NCBI RefSeq assembly: GCF_001612985.1
Contig: NZ_BDBM01000022.1
Location: 1 to 64,000, forward strand
Direction: 5' to 3'
Origin: Nocardia gamkensis NBRC 108242
Lineage (GTDB): Bacteria; Actinomycetota; Actinomycetes; Mycobacteriales; Mycobacteriaceae
Length of the DNA stretch: 64,000 nt
This document shows, in pieces, positions 25,018 to 34,031 of the stretch. A program made the translations under genes and the position numbers. Below the pieces are notes generated by a model, which made no database searches, was not told the origin of the DNA, and saw only the letters and a program-made list of their open reading frames with translations. Numbering within the stretch: position 1 is the stretch's first letter; every line of letters starts with the position of its first letter.

Positions 25018-25563
25018 ATGACCTATCCAGCGCACGGCGGCTCCTTGCTCGGCAGCAGAGTCCACGGATACACCCCACGTCGAGACAACCCGTTCCCGGC
25101 GGCGCATCGCGTCCTCGCCGTACCGGACCGTCCCAGCGAATGGCAGCCGGGAATGCTCTGGTGGGACGCGAGCACAGTGCGGGTGACCTACCCGCGGCCG
25201 GAGGCATCCGGACACTGGAATACCGTGCCGCACTTGGTGTTACCGGTCGAAAACGGACGCCTGGCCTTCCGGATCTCCTCGCATTCGAGCGAGGCCGGGC
25301 ACCTGGCACGCGACCGCCGGGTCATCGTGCAGGCGGGGGACTGGCACGGCGAGCCGGCTCTCGGGTCGCGCCAGCACCAAGGTATGGCCGAACTGCTGCG
25401 GATCGGACCGCTGGTGGACCAGGTGCGGACCGGCATGGACACCAAATACGGAAGACGGGTCGGCTTGGCGCGCCTCGCGCACAGACTGGCCATGGGCGCG
25501 GCTCCCTATGGAGACATCGTGGTCGTGGTCACGCTGCGGGAGAACCGGCTCCCCGGTCTGTGA
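25018..25563 (+). CDS. Split-barrel (pyridoxamine 5'-phosphate oxidase-like) protein
   Basis: 181 residues from ATG 25018, with GGAGG 9 nt upstream. Beta-rich segments such as HWNTVPHLVLPVENGRLAFR, then I-S-S-H-S-S-E-A-G-H-L-A-R-D-R-R-V-I-V-Q-A-G-D, match the flavin-binding strand pattern of PPOX/flavin-reductase split barrels, where an S/T-rich turn binds FMN phosphate. Actinobacterial relatives use FMN, F420 or heme. The function is unassigned. It stands alone, with a likely regulated promoter at 24863-24890. Confidence 0.5.
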   Translation: MTYPAHGGSLLGSRVHGYTPRRDNPFPAAHRVLAVPDRPSEWQPGMLWWDASTVRVTYPRPEASGHWNTVPHLVLPVENGRLAFRISSHSSEAGHLARDRRVIVQAGDWHGEPALGSRQHQGMAELLRIGPLVDQVRTGMDTKYGRRVGLARLAHRLAMGAAPYGDIVVVVTLRENRLPGL

Positions 25564-25781
25564 CCGCGCTCGAACCCGCCGTGGCATCGCGGAATACCGG
25601 GCTCGCGAGGACTCCGCGGCACGTCAATCCCGGGAGCCCGGCGCCGGTCGGTCCATAGCCCGGTCCGCGGCGCGCGGCGGCGGATTCCCGTCGGACTGGA
25701 CACATGCACGGAGTGCTGTCCATACGATGGGGTCGTCGTGTCGCGGAAGGCGTGGCGCGCCGATGACCGACGGAGGTCGAA

Positions 25782-26798
25782 GTGAAGGTCCACCTACAGG
25801 TCACCGGAGCGCCACGGCAGGTCGCGACCGACGCGCGGGAGCTGGCCGAGACCGGGGCAGACGGCCTGTTCACCTTCGAGGGCCCACACGACGTGTTCTT
25901 CCCCCTCGTCGTCGCGGCAGGCGCGACTTCGCTGGAATTGATGACGAACGTGGCGATCGCCGGACCGCGCAGCCCGATGCACCTGGCGCACGCGGCCTAC
26001 GACCTGCAGGTCTACAGCGAGGGACGGTTCCGGCTGGGGTTGGGCTCACAGATCCGCGCCCACATCGAAAAGCGCTACGGCAGCACGTGGGGCGCGCCCG
26101 CGGAACGTACCGCGGAGAGCGTGGCGGCGGTGCGGGCCATCTTCGCCGCGTGGGAAGGCCGGGCGCCGTTGAACTTCCGCGGCAAGCACTACACGCACAC
26201 TTTGCTGCCGCCCACGTTCGATCCCGGACCGAACCCCTTCGGTCCTCCGCCGGTGCTGATGGGCGCGCTCGGACCGGTGATGACCCGCAAGGCCGCCGAG
26301 GTCGCCGACGGACTGCTGGTGATGCCGTTCAACAGCGAACGTCACTTCACCGAGCGCACCCTGCCCGCCATCGCCGAGGGCCTGCGCCGGTCCGGCCGGA
26401 CCCCGGACGGGTTCCCGGTGATCGCGCAGGTGATGGTCGCACTCGGACGCACGGAGGAAGCGCTGACCGCCGCGATGGACGGGGTGGGCTCCCTGATCGC
26501 GTTCTACGGGTCCACCCCGGCCTATCGTCCCGTGCTCGAGGTCGAGGGCTGGGAACAACTGCACTCCACGCTCAACGCGCTGTCCAAGACAGGCGGTTTC
26601 GCCGAGATGCGGGCGCTGGTGACCGACGAGATGGTGCGCACTATCGGGGTGGCGGGCACACCGGAGGAGTGCGCCGCGCAGATCCGCACCCGCTTCGGCG
26701 CCGGAATCGAGGAGGTGTGCTGCTATTTCCCGGGATACGCGCCGAACGCGGCGGACGTGGCCGATCTGGTCGAAGCCTTGCACGACCGGAAGGACTGA
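25782..26798 (+). CDS. LLM-class F420-dependent oxidoreductase, TIGR03617 type
   Basis: 338 residues from GTG 25782, with GGAGG 6 nt upstream. Luciferase-like TIM barrel: ETGADGLFTFEGPHDVFFPL near residue 25, LELMTNVAIAGPRSPMHLAH near residue 50, then GRFRLGLGSQIRAHIEKRYG and PVLMGALGPVMTRKAAEVAD. The H-I-E-K-R-Y-G motif and PRSPMHLA are characteristic of the TIGR03617 group of F420-binding proteins. The substrate is unknown. Monocistronic; the first family member in this window (376-1413) is only distantly alike. Confidence 0.85.
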   Translation: MKVHLQVTGAPRQVATDARELAETGADGLFTFEGPHDVFFPLVVAAGATSLELMTNVAIAGPRSPMHLAHAAYDLQVYSEGRFRLGLGSQIRAHIEKRYGSTWGAPAERTAESVAAVRAIFAAWEGRAPLNFRGKHYTHTLLPPTFDPGPNPFGPPPVLMGALGPVMTRKAAEVADGLLVMPFNSERHFTERTLPAIAEGLRRSGRTPDGFPVIAQVMVALGRTEEALTAAMDGVGSLIAFYGSTPAYRPVLEVEGWEQLHSTLNALSKTGGFAEMRALVTDEMVRTIGVAGTPEECAAQIRTRFGAGIEEVCCYFPGYAPNAADVADLVEALHDRKD

Positions 26799-27171
26799 CG
26801 CGCCCCCGTAAGGGTCGAGGAGGAACGCGACACCGGATGGTGCGGCCGCCCGGTACCTCGCGCGGAGGCGATTCGGGAAGGTGGGTGCAGTCGGAGGGGA
26901 TCGAGCGCACCCACCCTCGCGCCTCGGCGTCGGCTGAGCAGCGGGCACGGCCGACGCGGGCTGCGCCGGGACTGACCGACGGAGACGAATGCGAAAACCC
27001 CCGGAAACCCCGACCCGAGACCGACCTTAACTCCGGCGGTCCGGCAATGGCGGGAAAAACCGCAATTCGCCATTCCTGAAACGGTTTTCAGGTGACTTCA
27101 GGCTGCCTTAAGCCGCTGCCTGCGAAGGTGATCCGCATCTTCGGATCACAACTCGCATAGGAGGTTTCAGG
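26799..27171. other. Interval before the PepSY gene
   Basis: 373 bp without a convincing gene. The right part holds the CCTGAAA/TTTCAGG repeats (27075-27102), a second inverted repeat GATCCG...CGGATC (27130-27147) and the ribosome-binding site of the PepSY gene. The left part shows nothing notable. Confidence 0.5.
27075..27102. promoter_or_regulatory. Inverted plus direct TTCAGG repeats upstream of the PepSY gene
   Basis: CCTGAAA (27075-27081) and TTTCAGG (27086-27092) form a 7-bp inverted repeat with a 4-nt spacer. A further TTCAGG at 27097-27102 follows the second arm with a 10-bp period. Direct repeats of about 10-11 bp are typical of OmpR/PhoP-type regulators. PepSY genes are often under two-component control, but no such system lies nearby. 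Confidence 0.45.
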
Positions 27172-27549
27172 ATGAAGGCCACTGTTCGCCGGGCACTGTC
27201 CGGTCGGCGCGGGCTCCTCGCAGGCGCCGTTGTCGCCGCTGTCCTCGTCGGTGGGCCCGTGGCGCTGTACGCCGCCACCGATGATCAGGCGCCCGGCGGG
27301 CACCGCGTCGCCGCCTATCTGTCCGATCACGACTGGGAACTCACCGCGGCTCCCGCGATCGGCAGGCAGCAAGCCGTCGACGAGGCGCTCCGAGCCGTGC
27401 CCGGTAGCACCGTGGTCTCCGCCGAACTCGACGCCGAGGGACCGACGACGGTGTGGGAGGTCGAGCTTCGCACGCCCGACGGCATCGAGCACGAGGTGAC
27501 GATCGACGCGACCAGCGGGGCCGTCCTCGGCACGGTGAAACAGGACTGA
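27172..27549 (+). CDS. PepSY-domain secreted or membrane-anchored protein
   Basis: 125 residues, AGGAGG placed upstream of the ATG. A basic start and one hydrophobic segment (GLLAGAVVAAVLVGGPVALY) act as signal or anchor. The rest is one PepSY domain: AIGRQQAVDEALRAVPGSTV, then VWEVELRTPDGIEHEVTIDA and T-S-G-A-V-L-G. PepSY domains are thought to inhibit proteases or bind peptides in the envelope. The following secreted-protein gene is 33 nt downstream and may be co-transcribed. Confidence 0.8.
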   Translation: MKATVRRALSGRRGLLAGAVVAAVLVGGPVALYAATDDQAPGGHRVAAYLSDHDWELTAAPAIGRQQAVDEALRAVPGSTVVSAELDAEGPTTVWEVELRTPDGIEHEVTIDATSGAVLGTVKQD

Positions 27550-27582
27550 CGGCAGCACAGCGAAGGACGAGGATCCCCAGAC

Positions 27583-28293
27583 ATGGTTTTGCGCAAGATC
27601 GCCACGGTATCGACGCTCGCAGTCGCGATTGCCTGCGTCCCGGCCGGACATGCCGTCGCCGCGGCTCCGGACGCCGGTTCGGAAGTCGTCAACTACACCG
27701 CCACCACCTCCGCCGAGGGCGTGGTCGTCCAGATCGACTCGGGCTCCTTGCAGGCCGAGAACGGGGTCTTCGAGATCGAGGCGACCGACGGCACACTACT
27801 GGCGGGCACGCCCCTGGAATTCCGTGTCGACGATTTCGTCTTCCCGATCGCGGCCGACATCAGCGGCCGGACCGCAACGCTCACACCACTGTTCGACCTC
27901 GAGCACGCCACGTACCGGCCCGTCGCCCTTCCCTTCGAGGACTCGGCACACTGGAGGACGCCGTACGAGCGCGAAGTCGCGGCGTTCACCCGGCTGAAGG
28001 ACACCATCGCGACGGGTGCCGCGATCGGCACCGTCGTCGGCGGCCTGGGCGGTGGCCTCGTCGGATGTGTGCTCGGTGGCATCGCGGGCGCCACGGTCGC
28101 GGCCGCGACGATAGTGGGTATGTTCGGTCCGTTCATTCCGGCCGCGGCCGTCGGCTGCCTGGGCGGCATCCTGGCAGTCGGCGCCCTTGGCACGCTCGCC
28201 GGACAACTGTTCATCACCGCGCCCGTCGCCGTCGCCGCCCTGGTCCAGTACTTCAGCACGGTCAACCAGCCCTTCATCCCCCCGGCCAAGTAG
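27583..28293 (+). CDS. Secreted protein with glycine-rich hydrophobic C-terminus
   Basis: 236 residues. Signal peptide MVLRKIATVSTLAVAIACVP ending at an A-x-A site (G-H-A-V-A-A). A beta-rich domain follows (VNYTATTSAEGVVVQIDSGS, PLEFRVDDFVFPIAADISGR). Residues about 145-225 are two or three Gly/Ala-rich hydrophobic stretches (GAAIGTVVGGLGGGLVGCVL) with two conserved-looking Cys. This layout is common among uncharacterised Nocardia and Rhodococcus exported proteins; it could insert into or associate with a membrane. Function unknown. Likely co-transcribed with the PepSY gene. Confidence 0.7.
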   Translation: MVLRKIATVSTLAVAIACVPAGHAVAAAPDAGSEVVNYTATTSAEGVVVQIDSGSLQAENGVFEIEATDGTLLAGTPLEFRVDDFVFPIAADISGRTATLTPLFDLEHATYRPVALPFEDSAHWRTPYEREVAAFTRLKDTIATGAAIGTVVGGLGGGLVGCVLGGIAGATVAAATIVGMFGPFIPAAAVGCLGGILAVGALGTLAGQLFITAPVAVAALVQYFSTVNQPFIPPAK

Positions 28294-28362
28294 GTCTCCG
28301 GCTGGACGCACCCTCGAGCCGTCATTCGCATGCTCCGTCGGATGTGATGACACCGCGCCCGG

Positions 28363-29565
28363 TCAGCGCTCGTCGAGCGAGGGCAGCACGGTCTCGCGCA
28401 TGATCAGCAACACGGCCGCGGCGACGGGAATCGCCAGCAAGGCGCCGATGATGCCCAGGAGCGCGCCCCCGAGCAGCACCGCCACCACGGTGACGAGCGC
28501 GGGCACGTGCACCGCGCGGCCGATGATGCGCGGCACCAGAACGTAGTCCTCGACCAGGCGCAACGCGATGAAGAACACCACGGTCGCCACCGCGACGGGT
28601 AGAGAGACGGTCAACGCGACGAGCGCGACGATCACACCGGCGAGGGTGGAACCGACGACGGGGATCAGGTCGAGCAGGGCGACCAGCACCGCCAGCAGCA
28701 ACGGGTAGGGCACGTCGAAGATCAGCAGCCAGACGCCGGTCAGGACGGCGGTGATCAGGGAGATCACCAGGTTGCCCAGGATGTAGCCGCCGACCTTGGC
28801 GAAGATCTCGTCGCCGATCAGAATCGCGCGGGCACGGCGGGAGCGCGGGAAGAGCCGGTAGACCGAAGCGCGCACCTGCGTGAAATTCGCCATGAAATAG
28901 GCGGTGAGCACGGCGACGATGATCGTGCCGCTGACGATCGAGAACACCGCGCGCCCCGCGTCCAGCACTCCGGTGGTCAATCCGGAGGAGTCCGATTCGA
29001 GCGTCTGCTGCAACCGCTGCTGTAGGTGGAATCGCTCGTCGAGGGTGCGGATGAGGGGATAGCGGTCGGCGAGATGGGTGACGTAGTGCGGCGCGTTGTG
29101 GGTGAGCGCCTCACCTTGGGTGATCAGCGGTGGTATCGCCGCGGCGAGGAAGCCTGCGAACAGCCCGAGCCCGACGAGGTAGACGGTGGTCACCGCCGCC
29201 CAGCGCGGGAACCGGGGCCGTACCAGCCGCGACACCAGCGGCTCCATTCCGATGGCCAGGAACAACGCCACCACGATCAGGATCAGCGTCGCTCCGGCGG
29301 CGAGCACGGTGCGAATGGCGGCGTAGGTCAGCGCGACACCGGCGGCTCCGGTCATCCCGACCATGAACGGCGAGCGCCGATCGAACCGGCGTCCGGGCCG
29401 GCCGAGCGGAAATTCCGCACTGCGCGCCCGCGCGGCTTCGGCCTCGGCGGCGACGATCGGACCGGTTTCGCCGGCGCCGTGGGGTTGCGCGATGTCGCCG
29501 CGGTGGCCGGCGTCGGCGGTATCGCGTGCCGGACGTTCGTCGTCCGGAGTGTCTTTTTCGGACAT
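28363..29565 (-). CDS. AI-2E family permease
   Basis: 400 residues from ATG 29565 (an earlier in-frame start at 29637 adds a non-family stretch). A disordered acidic N-terminus of about 65 residues precedes about eight membrane helices. Family landmarks are AIGMEPLVSRLVRPRFPRWA near residue 105, a periplasmic helical insert, then YILGNLVISLITAVLTGVWL, LLLAVLVALLDLIPVVGSTL and EDYVLVPRIIGRAVHVPALV. Members include quorum-signal AI-2 exporters and Na/H antiporters, so the transported molecule is open. Convergent with the secreted-protein gene. Confidence 0.87.
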   Translation of the reverse strand: MSEKDTPDDERPARDTADAGHRGDIAQPHGAGETGPIVAAEAEAARARSAEFPLGRPGRRFDRRSPFMVGMTGAAGVALTYAAIRTVLAAGATLILIVVALFLAIGMEPLVSRLVRPRFPRWAAVTTVYLVGLGLFAGFLAAAIPPLITQGEALTHNAPHYVTHLADRYPLIRTLDERFHLQQRLQQTLESDSSGLTTGVLDAGRAVFSIVSGTIIVAVLTAYFMANFTQVRASVYRLFPRSRRARAILIGDEIFAKVGGYILGNLVISLITAVLTGVWLLIFDVPYPLLLAVLVALLDLIPVVGSTLAGVIVALVALTVSLPVAVATVVFFIALRLVEDYVLVPRIIGRAVHVPALVTVVAVLLGGALLGIIGALLAIPVAAAVLLIMRETVLPSLDER

Positions 29566-30098
29566 GCTTTCCGTCCGATCGATGAGGGAGCTGGTCCGGG
29601 ATGCAGAGCGCGGCTTACCCGCTGCATGCTCGGCCAAACGCGGCCGATACCGAGGCGGTTCGCGCTATCGGCCGGTCGAGCGGCGGATTCGGCGATCACC
29701 GGGGGAGCCGGGCCGTACTCGCGGTCCGCCGCCAGGGGTTCTCCGGACGACGATGGGCGCCGAATCGCGTGTTCGCGGCGGGGGGCCTCGTCGGAAGCGG
29801 GAGCATGCCGGGTACCTACACGTCCCGCGAATCCGGTACCGGCGAACACCGTGCATCGCCGATCCCGCGATCGGCAATGGATCTCTATCACCCGAGGCAC
29901 CAGGCGCGATGAGGTGGCGAGCTGCCGAAACACAAGCTGCGCAGTCGGTTTCCCCATTTCCTTTCGGCCTCAACCGGCCGAAGCAGCAACATCGCAGCCA
30001 TCGGCGGCCGATACTGGGGAGTAGCCCTTCCACACCTCGTGGTGATTCCTACGAGCCGATCTGGTAAGCGACGCTCCGAGAATCGACAGGATCCGGCG
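29566..30098. other. Gene-free divergent interval
   Basis: 533 bp between the AI-2E permease and the DUF4185 gene. Short frames are Arg/Gly-rich and overlap one another, so none was called. A perfect hairpin GCCGATC-ccgc-GATCGGC lies at 29858-29875. The rest shows nothing clear. Confidence 0.5.
29858..29875. repeat. Short perfect inverted repeat
   Basis: GCCGATC (29858-29864), CCGC loop, GATCGGC (29869-29875). Too short to be sure of; could be an operator or a weak terminator in the divergent interval. Confidence 0.4.
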
Positions 30099-31166
30099 AT
30101 GCCCAAGATCAAGAATTTGAATCCGCTCCCGATGGCAGATATCGGCGGCTCGGATCTCTTCATCCCCTTCCGCATGCCTAGTGGCGAAATCGGATACGTC
30201 CTCGGCGACACCTTCTCCGGCACCGAACCGAGAGTCGGAGGCCCGAATTGGCGTTCGCCGATGCTGTTGCGCAGCGACACGCACGATATGTCCTGGCCGA
30301 TCGAATTCCGCTCGGCGGCGCGGGACGCCCGGCAACTCTGGGATTACGTGCACGACAATCCGCAATACTCCACGATCCTGCCCTGCGACGCGATAACGAT
30401 CGGCGGCCGAATCTATCTGTGGGTGATGGTCACCCAGGGATTGGCGAACGAGCGATGGTGCGAGATCCGTTATTCCGACGACAACGCGGAGAGCTGGACC
30501 GATACCGGGGTCCGCTGGTCGACCAGTGCCTACGGCGGCAAACGCACCATGATCTCCTGGGAACGCGGCGGCGACGGCTACGTCTACATCATCTCCACCG
30601 GCGGGCTCGCGCGGAACAAGAACATGCTGTTGTGGCGAGTTCGCGAAACCCATGCCGCCCTGGTCGACCCGGCGGCCTGGCAGGGATGGGGCTGGAACGG
30701 GCAGGACTGGGGCTGGGGCCGGGATCCGGGCGGCGACCCGCGCTTCGGGATCCTGGCCGACGGCACGAAGCTCGGCGAGATCGGATTACGGCGGATCCAG
30801 GGGAATTGGGTGATGTCCGGGTTCGACGCCGGGGCCTACGGCGCGTTCGTCAAGGTCGCCGCGAGGATCACGGACAACTGGCGCACGGCCTTGACCTATC
30901 GTCCGGTCAAAGGGTCCTTCTGGGCGCCGGGCGGCCCGGATATCGTGCCGCGTCTCTACGGATGTTATGTCCATCCGGACAGCAGATTCGACGGTGCGTT
31001 CGGCATGATCGTGAGCGAATGGGCGGAATCCGGTATCCCGTACCGGGGCATGCAATTCCGGATTTACGGAGTGCGGCCCGCCGTTCCCATTCCATTCGCG
31101 GCGCGCACCGTCAGCCGGGAACTCGGCGGTTCGTCCCGCGCAACGGATTGGCCACCGGGAACGTGA
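30099..31166 (+). CDS. DUF4185-domain protein (beta-propeller-like)
   Basis: 355 residues from ATG 30099 with AGGA 7 nt upstream. Trp- and Gly-rich beta strands recur throughout: GSDLFIPFRMPSGEIGYVLG, D-T-F-S-G, WCEIRYSDDNAESWTDTGVR and WGWNGQDWGWGRDPGGDPRF. The S-D-D-N-A-E-S-W-T-D and G-D-G-Y-V-Y-I motifs resemble Asp-box propeller repeats. DUF4185 proteins occur in mycobacteria, nocardiae and some of their phages; their role is unknown, with a glycan-binding or sialidase-like fold as one possibility. There is no signal peptide. Its last 56 bp overlap the 3' end of the convergent phosphatase gene. Confidence 0.75.
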   Translation: MPKIKNLNPLPMADIGGSDLFIPFRMPSGEIGYVLGDTFSGTEPRVGGPNWRSPMLLRSDTHDMSWPIEFRSAARDARQLWDYVHDNPQYSTILPCDAITIGGRIYLWVMVTQGLANERWCEIRYSDDNAESWTDTGVRWSTSAYGGKRTMISWERGGDGYVYIISTGGLARNKNMLLWRVRETHAALVDPAAWQGWGWNGQDWGWGRDPGGDPRFGILADGTKLGEIGLRRIQGNWVMSGFDAGAYGAFVKVAARITDNWRTALTYRPVKGSFWAPGGPDIVPRLYGCYVHPDSRFDGAFGMIVSEWAESGIPYRGMQFRIYGVRPAVPIPFAARTVSRELGGSSRATDWPPGT

Positions 31167-33405
31167 TCGCGGGCAGCGTCACCGACATCCGCACGGTCGT
31201 GCCCGATTCCGAATGGTCGATATCGAGTTCCTCGGTGAGCGCGCGCATCATGTCGATGCCGCGGCCACGATAGCCGGGATCGGATGCCCGCGGCTTCCAA
31301 CTGCCGGTGTCGGCGACCACGATGACGACGGTGTCGATGTCGCAGGTGGCCGACATCCGCACCCGACCGGCGTCGTTGTTGTTGCGATAGGCGTGCTCGA
31401 TGCTGTTGCTGCACGCCTCGTTCGCCGCGGCGACCAGGTCGGCGGCCAGGTCGTGCGGCACCGCCGCGGCGGCCAGCCACCCCTTCAGTGTGCGCCGCAG
31501 CATCGCGAGTTCGTCCGCGCGCGCGGGCACGTCCAGCCGCAGCGGCGCGGGCGGCTGGCGGTAGACCACCATGGCGACGTCGTCGTCGTAACCCGCGGCG
31601 GGCCGCAGGCGAGAGAGCACCGCGTCGGCCACCTCACGGGGTAGGCGTCCCGAGGTGTCGGCGAGCACCGCGGCGATCTTGGCGAACCCCTCGTCGATGT
31701 CCACGCCGCGCTGTTCGACCAAGCCATCGGTGAACAACACCAAGGTGGAACCGGGCGTCAGCGCCGTGGTGGCCTCCGGCCTGCGCGGCGTATCGAACGT
31801 CGCCAGCGGCACCGCGCGCCCGCCTTCCAGCATCCGGCCGGTCTTGCCCACGTCGGCGAGGATCGGTGGCATATGACCGGCGTTGCTGTAGCGGACCAGT
31901 CCACGCACCGGGTCCAGCACGGCGGCGCACACCGTGGTGCACATGGCGCCGGGGATGCGCGCGGCGACGGTGTCGAGTTCGGCGAGCAACTGCGCGGGTC
32001 CCGCGCCGCGCAGCAGCAGCGCACGGGCAGCGGTCCGCAATTGGCCCATCACGACCGCGGCCGACAGGCCACGCCCGACGCAGTCGCCGACCACCACGCC
32101 GATGGTGCCGTCGCGCAGCGGCACCACGTCGTACCAGTCGCCGCCGATCTCCAGCGGCGGCAGGGCGGGCTCGTAGTGCACCGAGAACCGCGGCGGCAGT
32201 TCGATCGGGCCGAGCATGGCGCGCTGCAGGGTCAGCGAGGTGGCGCGGGCCTGGTCGAAGTTGCGCGCCCGCTGGACCGCGAGACTGAGATGGCCGATCA
32301 GCAGGGAGAACAGCGTCCAGTCCGCGGCGCTGATCGCCCGGGGCGCGGCGAAGCGCAACCACATCGCCGCGTCGCCCGTCTCGCCCAGCGGCGCGACGAT
32401 GCCCTCGGAACTTTCCGCACCTTCCGGAATGGCCAGCAGGCTGCGCGGCGGCCTGCGCCTGGCCCGATCCAGCAGTGCGCGCGACCGGTCGTCGAGGGAG
32501 GCGGCGCCGTCGTGCGACGCGCCGTCGGCGCCCACCCCGGAGATGTACACCTCCGGTACAGCGTTGCGGCTCGGCCACACGGCCACCACGGCGGTCTCCG
32601 CGCCCACCGTCCGGCGCACCTCGTCGAGCCCGACGGCGAGCACCTCGACCACACTGGTGGCCGCGCCGACGGCGGTGGCGAGCCGGGATGCGGCCTGGTC
32701 GCGCGCCTGCGCGTCGTGTTCGGCGGTGATGTCGCGCAACGTGCCGACGAAGATCCGCTCGTGGTCCTCCGGCTTGATCAGCGCGCTGGTGCTCACCGCG
32801 AGCCACACATTCCGGCCGTCGCGGTGACGGATCGGGATCACGAAGCGCTGCGCCTCGGTACCGAGGTCGGGGTAGCGCGGACCCTCCGGGCTCGACCACG
32901 GATGCGGCAGCGTGTAGGGGAGCCCCGCGGCGCCGTAGCCGGTCAAGGCGCCGAAAGCGGTGTTGACCTCGATGATGGTGCCCTGCGCGTCGGCGACGAA
33001 GAAGCCGTCCTGTAGCGATTCCACCAAGGCGGTACGGAACGCGTCGCGTCCGGCGAGATCGTCGGCGCGAGAACGCTGCTGCTCGTAGCGGCGGGTGCCG
33101 TCGAGGTAGCCGCGGGTGGCGATATCCAGCGGAACGAGGGTCTGCAAGAGGAATTCCAGCGCGGTCTCCGCCAGGCGGGCCCCGGATTCGCCCCCTTCGG
33201 CGGAAGTGTCCTTCTGCCGCTGTTCCTCCGCGTCCTGGACCACCCGGAAGTGGTTCTCGGTGAGATCGAGCAGGCTGATGCCTTCGACCAGTGCGCGCCT
33301 GCCCAGCTCGTACCCCTCGGCGAGGCCGGCCTGGGTTTGCGAATCCATGTGCCGCCGTAGCGCGTCGGCGTAGGCGTCCAGGAACTCGGCCAGCAGGGCA
33401 CTCAT
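31111..33405 (-). CDS. Stressosome output protein: PAS, GAF, PP2C phosphatase and RsbW-like kinase fusion
   Basis: 764 residues. Order: N-terminal helical domain about 1-100 (RsbU/RsbR-like); PAS about 125-235 (VESLQDGFFVADAQGTIIEV); GAF about 245-385; SpoIIE/PP2C phosphatase about 400-615 (FSVHYEPALPPLEIGGDWYD, V-V-G-D-C-V-G-R-G, GSTLVLFTDGLVEQRGVDID, G-Y-D-D-D-V-A-M-V-V); GHKL ATPase about 630-750 (AANEACSNSIEHAYRN, GRGIDMMRALTEEL). It can in principle both dephosphorylate and phosphorylate a STAS antagonist, as in mycobacterial Rv1364c-like fusions. It is the last gene of the rsbR-S-T-X operon, overlapping the upstream gene by ATGA. No sigma factor is adjacent. Confidence 0.9.
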   Translation of the reverse strand: MSALLAEFLDAYADALRRHMDSQTQAGLAEGYELGRRALVEGISLLDLTENHFRVVQDAEEQRQKDTSAEGGESGARLAETALEFLLQTLVPLDIATRGYLDGTRRYEQQRSRADDLAGRDAFRTALVESLQDGFFVADAQGTIIEVNTAFGALTGYGAAGLPYTLPHPWSSPEGPRYPDLGTEAQRFVIPIRHRDGRNVWLAVSTSALIKPEDHERIFVGTLRDITAEHDAQARDQAASRLATAVGAATSVVEVLAVGLDEVRRTVGAETAVVAVWPSRNAVPEVYISGVGADGASHDGAASLDDRSRALLDRARRRPPRSLLAIPEGAESSEGIVAPLGETGDAAMWLRFAAPRAISAADWTLFSLLIGHLSLAVQRARNFDQARATSLTLQRAMLGPIELPPRFSVHYEPALPPLEIGGDWYDVVPLRDGTIGVVVGDCVGRGLSAAVVMGQLRTAARALLLRGAGPAQLLAELDTVAARIPGAMCTTVCAAVLDPVRGLVRYSNAGHMPPILADVGKTGRMLEGGRAVPLATFDTPRRPEATTALTPGSTLVLFTDGLVEQRGVDIDEGFAKIAAVLADTSGRLPREVADAVLSRLRPAAGYDDDVAMVVYRQPPAPLRLDVPARADELAMLRRTLKGWLAAAAVPHDLAADLVAAANEACSNSIEHAYRNNNDAGRVRMSATCDIDTVVIVVADTGSWKPRASDPGYRGRGIDMMRALTEELDIDHSESGTTVRMSVTLPAITFPVANPLRGTNRRVPG

Positions 33406-34031
33406 CTGGCCGCCCCTGCCGCACCGCGGTGCCGCGCCGCGAGCACCAGCGCGTCGTCGGTGTCCTTGGCGTGCCGGGCGAGCATGTCGGCGGTGATGTC
33501 GGCGGTGGACTTGGAAAGGTCGATGTCGGCGGCTTCGGTGACGATGCCGTCGGTGGACATCAGCAGCAGGTCACCGGGGCGGACCGCGACGGTCTGCGGT
33601 TGGAGGGTCGCCGGAAGGCGATAGCCGACGATGCCCGCGGTCAGCAGGACGGTCGCGTGCACCCGCAGGCCCGCGGGACCCGCGGTCAGCACCTGGGATT
33701 CGACATTGCCGACGCCGAGCCAGCGCACCTTGTCACCCTCGTCGAACAGGGCCAGCGAGATCGCCGCCCCCCGGGTGTCGGCCATCGCTCGGTGGCACAG
33801 CACCATCAGCACGTCCAACGGTTCTGCGCGGTTCTCCGACAGCACGCGGGTGGCGCGATCGGCCGCGTCCGCCGCGGCGGCGCCGTGCCCGAGTCCGTCG
33901 AGGACGGCGAACAGGACGGTGCCGCCGCCGGTGTCGAGGACGACGCCGCGGTCACCGGAGACCTGTTGACCGGGCAGTGCGCGACCGGCCACCGCCCACT
34001 CGATCCGGCCGATGAACCCGTCGTCATGCAC
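33402..34031 (-). CDS. rsbX: RsbX-like PP2C phosphatase
   Basis: 209 residues, a lone SpoIIE/PP2C domain: GDRGVVLDTGGGTVLFAVLD, then G-L-G-H-G-A-A-A-A-D-A-A with the metal-binding Asp, and PGDLLLMSTDGIVTEAADID. In the Bacillus stressosome RsbX removes phosphate from RsbS and RsbR to reset the complex. Size and position right after rsbT match that role. The start codon overlaps the rsbT stop by 8 nt and its stop overlaps the next gene by 4 nt. Confidence 0.82.
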   Translation of the reverse strand: MHDDGFIGRIEWAVAGRALPGQQVSGDRGVVLDTGGGTVLFAVLDGLGHGAAAADAADRATRVLSENRAEPLDVLMVLCHRAMADTRGAAISLALFDEGDKVRWLGVGNVESQVLTAGPAGLRVHATVLLTAGIVGYRLPATLQPQTVAVRPGDLLLMSTDGIVTEAADIDLSKSTADITADMLARHAKDTDDALVLAARHRGAAGAAR

